This document shows, one piece after another, positions 58,939-64,000 of a DNA stretch of 64,000 bases. The translations under genes and the position numbers were made by a program. Under the pieces are notes generated by a model. The model was not told the DNA's origin, did no database searches, and worked only from the letters and a program-made list of their open reading frames with translations. The stretch's first letter is position 1. Each line of letters begins with the position of its first letter. Source of the stretch: Agaricus subrufescens. Its lineage: Eukaryota > Basidiomycota > Agaricomycetes > Agaricales > Agaricaceae. The DNA lies in assembly GCA_029945375.1 (NCBI GenBank), contig CM057069.1, positions 434,001 to 498,000 on the forward strand, in the 5' to 3' direction.

Positions 58939-59561
58939 TAGTAAACAAGCTCAAGTAGTAGTGAGAGTGATGAGTACAAGAGTTTCTAGTTTGCCTTTCC
59001 CCTTATCCCTAACCAGAGACATCAGTATCTGTTCAGTTTCCGGGTCTCGTTCCCAGTGTGGTCGTCCATCGTTGGTGATGACCATCTCCGCCAAAGGACG
59101 AATGTATATATTTATACGTATCTCGATTGGATCCGGGGCACAGTCCTAGGTGTATCAAGTTCCAGTGACCGACTCCCCCCTACCCCCTGCGCCATTTCGA
59201 AAACTCTTGGCGTCTTCGACGTATCAGCAAGACCGGTGACAAGTCCCTCTCTCTGCCCTCAAAGATTGAATGTATATATTTATACGTATTTAAAAATATA
59301 TCTACTATTACACACTGATCTTTTTTCTCTTCTTTACAAAAAAAAAATCAGCCAAGAAAGAATACACTAACTATACCCTCCCAAAAAAAATAATTGCATT
59401 TCTCTCTTACGACCCAACCAAAAAAAAAAGAAATCTCAGTTTTTCATTGTACCGCACCGCGTAATCGCAAAAAAAAAAAAAAGGAAAAAAAAAGAAAGAA
59501 GAATCAAGTGAGAGAAAAAAAACGGAACCTTAAAAAAACACACACACAAATCTCAAAACCC
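58939..59561. other. Intergenic, AT-rich, with short direct repeat
   Basis: 3' flank of the OTU gene. A minus-strand frame at about 59160-58951 (RPLAEMVITNDGRPHWERD) is open for some 65 codons and ends next to the retrotransposon remnant; its origin is unknown. From 59337 to 59550 the plus strand is extremely A-rich with several runs of 8 or more A. Confidence 0.5.
59100..59290 (+). repeat. Direct repeat of 22 bp
   Basis: The sequence GAATGTATATATTTATACGTA-T occurs at about 59100-59121 and again at 59268-59289, identical over 22 bases, 168 bp apart. Flanks are not alike. It contains the palindromic core TATAcgTATA-like part. Confidence 0.65.
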
Positions 59562-61878
59562 TCAAATCTTCAACTCCCGAAATCCACGAACATCAACTCT
59601 CCCAGTTCCATTCTTCCTCCACTCTTCATTACCATCACCACCAACCTCACCGCCTCCACCACCATCACCACTTTTCCCTTCAGCGCGATCACGATCATAA
59701 GGTCCCACCATCCTTCTCCTCACTTTCGGCAACCCCAAAGCCTTTCTCTCTCTCCTCGTCAACATCCTCCTATTACCACCATTACTATCGCGATTGGTGG
59801 TATTATGATGATGGGGTGCGTGATTGGAGCTGTGAAGAGAGTTATTGAGTGCTTCGCGTTTTTTTTGTTGTCTTGTCATGTGAGGCGATGATGATGATGA
59901 TGGTGCTGGTACTGGTATTGGGGATGGCGGCGACGACGACGATGGTAGCTCGGAATTCGATTGTCGGTGTTGTTTTCTAGGAGTCTTTGTTGTTGTTTTT
60001 TGAGGAAGAATGTCAGGGGGGTCATTGTGCGAAACGGGAGCTGTGGGTGTAGTTGGTGAAGTCATGATTGTATCGTCTGAAGGTTCATGGGCATGCGGGG
60101 ATAACGATGCTGAGAGCGTGGTATGTGGTGATAGTCGAGATGATTGATGTTCTTCGATTTGTGAGGGAGGAGGTGATGAACCTGGTTCGGGTGATGGTAA
60201 GGCTGATGATGAAGCTGTCGTTGTCGAAGTGGTCGTCGTAGTTACAGTCGTGACGTTATCTTCTTCCTCCTCTTCTTCGCCTTCGTCATCTTCATCTTCA
60301 TCATGATTGTCAACCAGACTTTGAGCGACCTCCAATTCCTCAACGTCACAATGTGATGGTCCACGAAGTCTAGATCTAACTCCTCTCCCGTTCGTGGAAT
60401 GTAAATCCTCGATCTCACTTTCTTCAAACGTCCGTTTAGGACTTCTGTTCGTGCGATGACCGCCTCCAGGCGATGATTCACGAGAATTTGAAATGAGATG
60501 CGGTGCAGAGGTGTGAGTCGGTGGGTGTGCATGAGGTAACGCTTCAGCCATAGACGGGTATACATCCGATATTGTGGAGGGGCGAGGCGGAGAGGTGGCG
60601 GTGGTATTGAGGAGAGTGCTGGTCGATGAAGCTTGTGAGTTTGGCGGTGTCGATACATTGGACGGTGCAAGCGACAGTGACCGTGAAGGCGGCAGACGAA
60701 GTTTCAAACCTGTCTTTTGGGGGCCCTTGCTGCTCTCGGCTTCGGATATATTGCTCAAGGAGGAAGAGGGACTATGACCATTATTACGATTACTGTTGAG
60801 CGTGAGTTTGAGCTTGATCTTGAGTTTCTCAGGGGTGACGTCGGGTTCGGACAGACCGTCATCGTCGTCGGGGTCGGGGTCAGATTCGGACTCGGTAAGC
60901 AGGACCGCCTGTTTGCCCTTCTTGGCCTTTTCCCTTGCCTTTTCTCGTTTCTGCTCTTTGCGCTGGCGATCACGCTCCTTGCCCGCCTTTTTCCGGTCCT
61001 TTGCCGGCTTGTATTGCTCGACAACGGGGGACGGGGGGATGTCAGCCTGTGAGACGGGACGCTCCCTCACCCTGGGCAGGCCCACGTGGGGACCCTTGAG
61101 ATTACGAATCGAGGAAAAGTGTTCCCAATCATGATACCTGAGATGCAAACATGAGAGGTGGGCGGTGAAAAAATAACGACGGAACATACGCCACGTAGAT
61201 GGTGGAATGGTCGGCATCATCTGGATCGGCATCCGGATCTTCCATATCGGGAAGAGGGGGGGCGGGGGCGGTGGGGGACGCGGCGACGGCAAAGGCCTGC
61301 CACTCGATGACATAGACGAGGCCGGGCTGGACGACCTTGACGTTCCTGCGGGCCATGTGGGCAAAGGCGGAGAGCTCCATGTGTCCGCCGTAGGTGGCTA
61401 AAAAAGGCAAGAGGAGGATTAAAAAAAAACGGGGGGAGAGGGGGAGACGGACCGTTCTCGCGCATGCAGCGGAGATGGGTGTCGATGCCGCGCTCGTCCT
61501 CGACAAAGGGCTCGTAGCGGGCCTTGTGGGCGTGGATCCAGTCGCAGATGCGCTGGCGGAGGGGGGCGTGGTTGGAGTCGGTGCCGTAGAGCTGGTCGGA
61601 GAGGGCGCGGAAGAGGCAGTTGCCGTCGCCGAGGGTGGGGGCGGCATAGAGGCCGAGGGCGCGGAGCTGGTCGTCGAGGCGGCGGGAGGTCTGGGCGGGG
61701 TCGCTGAGGGAGAGGAGCTGGGGCACGTGAGGGACAGCGGCGGAGAGAAAAGACGGCGACTGACTCTGCCCCGCGAGGATCGGGTCGTGCGGGCCTTGAC
61801 TGGGGCGGGTCACTAGACGCTCTGCAGAAAAGCCGGCCACGTACGCTGCGGATTCGTCTTGCGCCGGGGGTGGCCCAT
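59562..61878 (-). CDS. OTU-domain cysteine protease (deubiquitinase-like)
   Basis: ATG 61878 opens MGHPRRKTNPQRT, joined over an intron with GTGGCC donor to DPAQTSRRLDDQLRALGLY, then the OTU catalytic block PTLGDGNCLFRALSDQLYG (Asp-Gly-Asn-Cys), LRQRICDWIHAHKARYEPFV, GGHMELSAFA and, in the last exon, YHDWEHFSSIRN with the catalytic His. OTU proteases remove ubiquitin or related chains. The N-terminal basic MGHPRRKT start and the order resemble the OTUD3-like group. Behind the domain lies a very long disordered tail: a Lys/Arg-rich coiled stretch (KDRKKAGKERDRQRKEQKR), an Asp/Glu-rich stretch, and Ser/Pro/Thr-rich sequence to GFRELKI. Catalytic residues are kept. Introns near 61430 and 61140 split the domain. 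Confidence 0.87.
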
Positions 61879-61920
61879 CGCGGAGGGCAAGCTGTCCGGC
61901 CCTGCTTACCTCAGCCCTCC

Positions 61921-62936
61921 ATGATCCTCGACCACAAGGCCGACCCGCCCCCGTACGCCCCGCGCTCGCCTGTCCCGCCCCGCCCCGCCCCCACCCTCGC
62001 CGCCCTGCCCCCCCACATCCTCCTCCACGTCGTCTACTCCACCTTTCCCCAGGCGCCCGACGTCGACCACGGCAAGACCGAGCGCCAGCGCAAGACCCTC
62101 CTCTGGCTCGTCAATGCCCTCCGCCTCGTCAACCGCTCCTTCTACATCGGTGAGTCGTTGTCGTGTACGCTAATCACCCGCTCATTTTTGCAGCGTGCAT
62201 GAACGTCCTCCGCTCCACCTATCTCCCCCCCTACCAGTCCCTCATCCGCCCCCCATACTCCTCCGATCCCTTTCCCTCCACCACCGCCCACTCCCGCTCC
62301 CCCACCTACACTCCCACCACAGAAGACGCCGCCCAGCCCATCTCCAGCCTCCAGCGCGAGACCGCCATCCTCGATCGCTACATAGCCCTCAAGGTCCGCG
62401 AAGACGTCTTTGTAGACGACTCGGAACTGCATCTAGAGCGCGAAGACATGTTCAAGGATCTATTCGACCACGCCCAGCCAAAGGCCCGCCTGGAAGACCT
62501 GGTGCGCCGGTATGGAGTCAGAGAAGGCGTCGTAAGCGTCCCAGGTACTACTACTCCTACTACTACTGCGGCCCGTGTCAGTGCAAGTCGCGCATCTGCC
62601 TCGTCTCCTCCCGCATCCCCCGTCTCTCCGCAATCTCACTCAACCACCTCTCGATTCCTCAACTTGTTTTCACGGCAGTCTCAACCCAAACTAGGCTCCA
62701 CCACACCTACTCCATATACGTCACCACCATCACCCCGCCAAGTCAAAATCAGGCCGATATCCTTTTCCAGAGTCACTATATCTCTCTCCCCGCGCACCAT
62801 TGGCCTCAACTACGGTTCGGGTGCTCATAGGCGCACTCTGGTTGAGATTCAAAGAGCGGGAAGGAACCAGACACTGGAAATGGAAGCTAAAGCTCTTATT
62901 AACGCACTCAAAGAGTGTTTGATTGCAGAGGCGTAA
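61921..62936 (+). CDS. Protein of unknown function, about 310 aa
   Basis: Two exons join across an intron at about 62149-62194 (GTGAGT donor, CAG acceptor) as FYI plus ACMNV. The N-terminus is Pro-rich (HKADPPPYAPRSPVPPRP), then a helical block LPPHILLHVVYSTFPQ, KTLLWLVNALRLVNRSFYIACMNVL that looks like a degenerate F-box-type or cyclin-type helix bundle but is not clearly either. Next LQRETAILDRYIALKVREDVFVDDSELHLER, a Ser/Thr/Pro-rich stretch, and a C-terminal block LVEIQRAGRNQTLEMEAKALINALKECL. No signal peptide or membrane helix. I do not recognise the family. The gene starts 42 bp from the OTU gene start on the other strand, and its first 500 bp are unusually GC-rich. Confidence 0.72.
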
Positions 62937-63721
62937 TTGTATCTATGTATCTTATCTAGAGTGCATGTATTTTTATAGTATCCGTGCCTAGGTCCAGTAT
63001 TCATAACTGACTTCCTTGGTCGGTTGAACGTAAAATTGCATGTTGCTTGACATTTATGGATTCACAAACGTTTCCTTTCAGGAAACGAGATGCAACATGA
63101 TTGGACGCGCCCTCTATTGCCAAGTCGCTCCGAAATGAATGCCCTGGTCATTTCCGGCTTGATCGGTTGATATGTGTCTCTCAACCTATGTGCCTTTCTA
63201 CCTTAAAAAATCAGTAAGAATCGGAACTCTGAAAGCAAACTCGTACATCAAATCAAAAGAACAGAACACTACATCTCCGTGTCATAAGAACAATCTTTTG
63301 ATTTCCTATCTAGTTCTTTAAAAAGAGAAATATTGTGTTTATCTATTTTTAAACTCCCGGCAAACAAAAAAAGGGTAATCATGATCATGATCATGTTGAT
63401 ATGACGCATATCCAATCGCTTGCCTTGAGACAAGCGCGTGTTTTAGTTTTTATGAGCATTCTTTTTAATTTCGGTGCTGGAGACGACTTTGTGTTTCACT
63501 AAGCGGAGGAGGGCTGTGGTTTACTGTAAACCTACTACTCAAGGGGATGAGGTCGTGATACAGAGTGCTATGATGGGTATACTAACAAGAAGAGTCCTAT
63601 ACAAATAAAATGAAGGTATCTACCAGAGAGAGAAAAAATGTGGAGAGAATGAGAAGTAGGATGTAAAGAAACGGTAAAAAAAAAAAAAAAGAATAAAAAG
63701 TAAGAAGTAAAATCAAGTTTT
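62937..63721. other. Convergent intergenic with a hairpin and a short palindromic repeat
   Basis: Between two facing gene ends. An 8-bp perfect inverted repeat with a 3-base loop lies at 63069-63087 (CGTTTCCT TTC AGGAAACG), and ATCATG is repeated three times at 63378-63395. A runs lie at 63676-63690. No gene is seen. Confidence 0.5.
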
Positions 63722-64000
63722 TCAACGAGTACGAGAAGGAGTTAAAGAAAGGTCTGCAATAGACAACCTCACATCCGAGTCAATCTCGAAATTTTGACTC
63801 GGTTTGGATCGTTTGACTTTATGCACCGTCCCCGATTTTTGTTTCTGTTTCTTCTTCATCAACGATGACGACGAGTCTATCTCAAATCCTTCTTCAACCA
63901 TCTTCAAAACACTTTTCCGTCTTCCATACCACCAATCCATGATACTAGCCCTTCTCCCTTTGTCACCCGCTCCCGCCATTTCAGCATCATCATCCCCAAC
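63722..64000 (-). CDS. 3' end of a gene running off the window
   Basis: The frame is open from the window edge to the stop at 63722. Its visible end reads GDDDAEMAGAGDKGRRASIMDWWYGRRKSVLKMVEEGFEID in parts, then a basic stretch (KKKQKQKSGTVHKVKRSK) and SIADLSLTPSRTR. The RRAS and RRKS sites are possible basophilic-kinase sites. The sequence is hydrophilic and I do not recognise the protein. The frame stays open to base 64000 with no certain start, so it is treated as partial. Confidence 0.6.
   Translation of the reverse strand, partial: VGDDDAEMAGAGDKGRRASIMDWWYGRRKSVLKMVEEGFEIDSSSSLMKKKQKQKSGTVHKVKRSKPSQNFEIDSDVRLSIADLSLTPSRTR

Noticed and set aside
58951..59160. Minus-strand frame RPLAEMVITNDGRPHWERD next to the LINE remnant
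   Set aside because: Open for only about 65 codons, no recognised family and no link to the polymerase frame; kept only as a note.
59394..59891. 165-codon plus-strand frame rich in Lys, Thr and Ile
   Set aside because: It is antisense to the OTU gene end and the A-rich tract and is low-complexity.
62195..62830. 211-codon His/Arg/Pro-rich frame overlapping the gene at 61921
   Set aside because: A shadow caused by the GC-rich composition; the frame joined to exon 1 has even composition and a proper end.
1..64000. CRISPR arrays, bacterial operons, rRNA or integrated viral genes
   Set aside because: None seen; intron-rich genes and families are fungal throughout.

Overview
The window looks like a piece of a mushroom-forming basidiomycete (Agaricomycetes) chromosome. 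Genes are split by many short introns of about 45-60 bp. Gene families typical of that class are present: a cerato-platanin, FunK1-type protein kinase, F-box proteins, small double-psi beta-barrel (DPBB) secreted proteins, a heme-thiolate peroxidase-like protein, a Kre6/Skn1 glucan-synthesis protein and a PL14-type lyase. I see no rRNA, tRNA, CRISPR or prokaryotic feature. All gene models are read by eye, so splice sites are proposals unless two flanking exons join in a recognisable family sequence.

Left part (0-17.6 kb): cerato-platanin (-), adenylosuccinate lyase ADE13 (-), a Ser/Pro-rich protein (-) head-to-head with an overlooked 91-aa two-exon gene (+), Kre6/Skn1 (+), two small Ser/Thr-rich proteins that look secreted and GPI-anchored (+), and a SNF2-family ATPase (-).

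Middle part (18-32.3 kb): three paralogous secreted DPBB genes sit among an F-box gene, a FunK1 kinase gene, and broken second copies of both. The non-coding spacers are duplicated too, so this is a segmentally duplicated and rearranged accessory region.

Central part (32.5-51.2 kb): a GH3 beta-glucosidase (-) with a long Ser-rich N-terminus, an unrecognised 395-aa protein (+), a PL14-like secreted lyase (+), a UBE2S-type ubiquitin-conjugating enzyme (+), a conserved-looking 301-aa protein rebuilt from four exons (+), a two-RRM protein with a mitochondrial-type leader (-), and a peroxidase_2-like protein with an altered metal-site motif (+). Long gene-poor stretches lie at 36.1-38.2, 39.4-41.2, 45.1-47.9 and 48.8-50.3 kb.

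Right part (52.5-64 kb): three neighbouring minus-strand genes share a C-terminal plan of coiled coil plus (P/L)PxY plus an RP-x-SP/SF segment. Two of them carry one transmembrane helix, and one carries three copies of an RRDS repeat. After them come a multi-pass membrane protein (+), a 5'-truncated LINE-type retrotransposon remnant (-), an OTU-domain protease (-) head-to-head at 42 bp with an unrecognised protein (+), and the 3' end of one more gene (-).

Taken together the window is rich in wall and extracellular carbohydrate functions (cerato-platanin, Kre6, GPI-type proteins, DPBB, GH3, PL14) mixed with ubiquitin functions (UBE2S, OTU, F-box, PY-motif proteins) and housekeeping genes. Whether any of these act together is not shown by the sequence.
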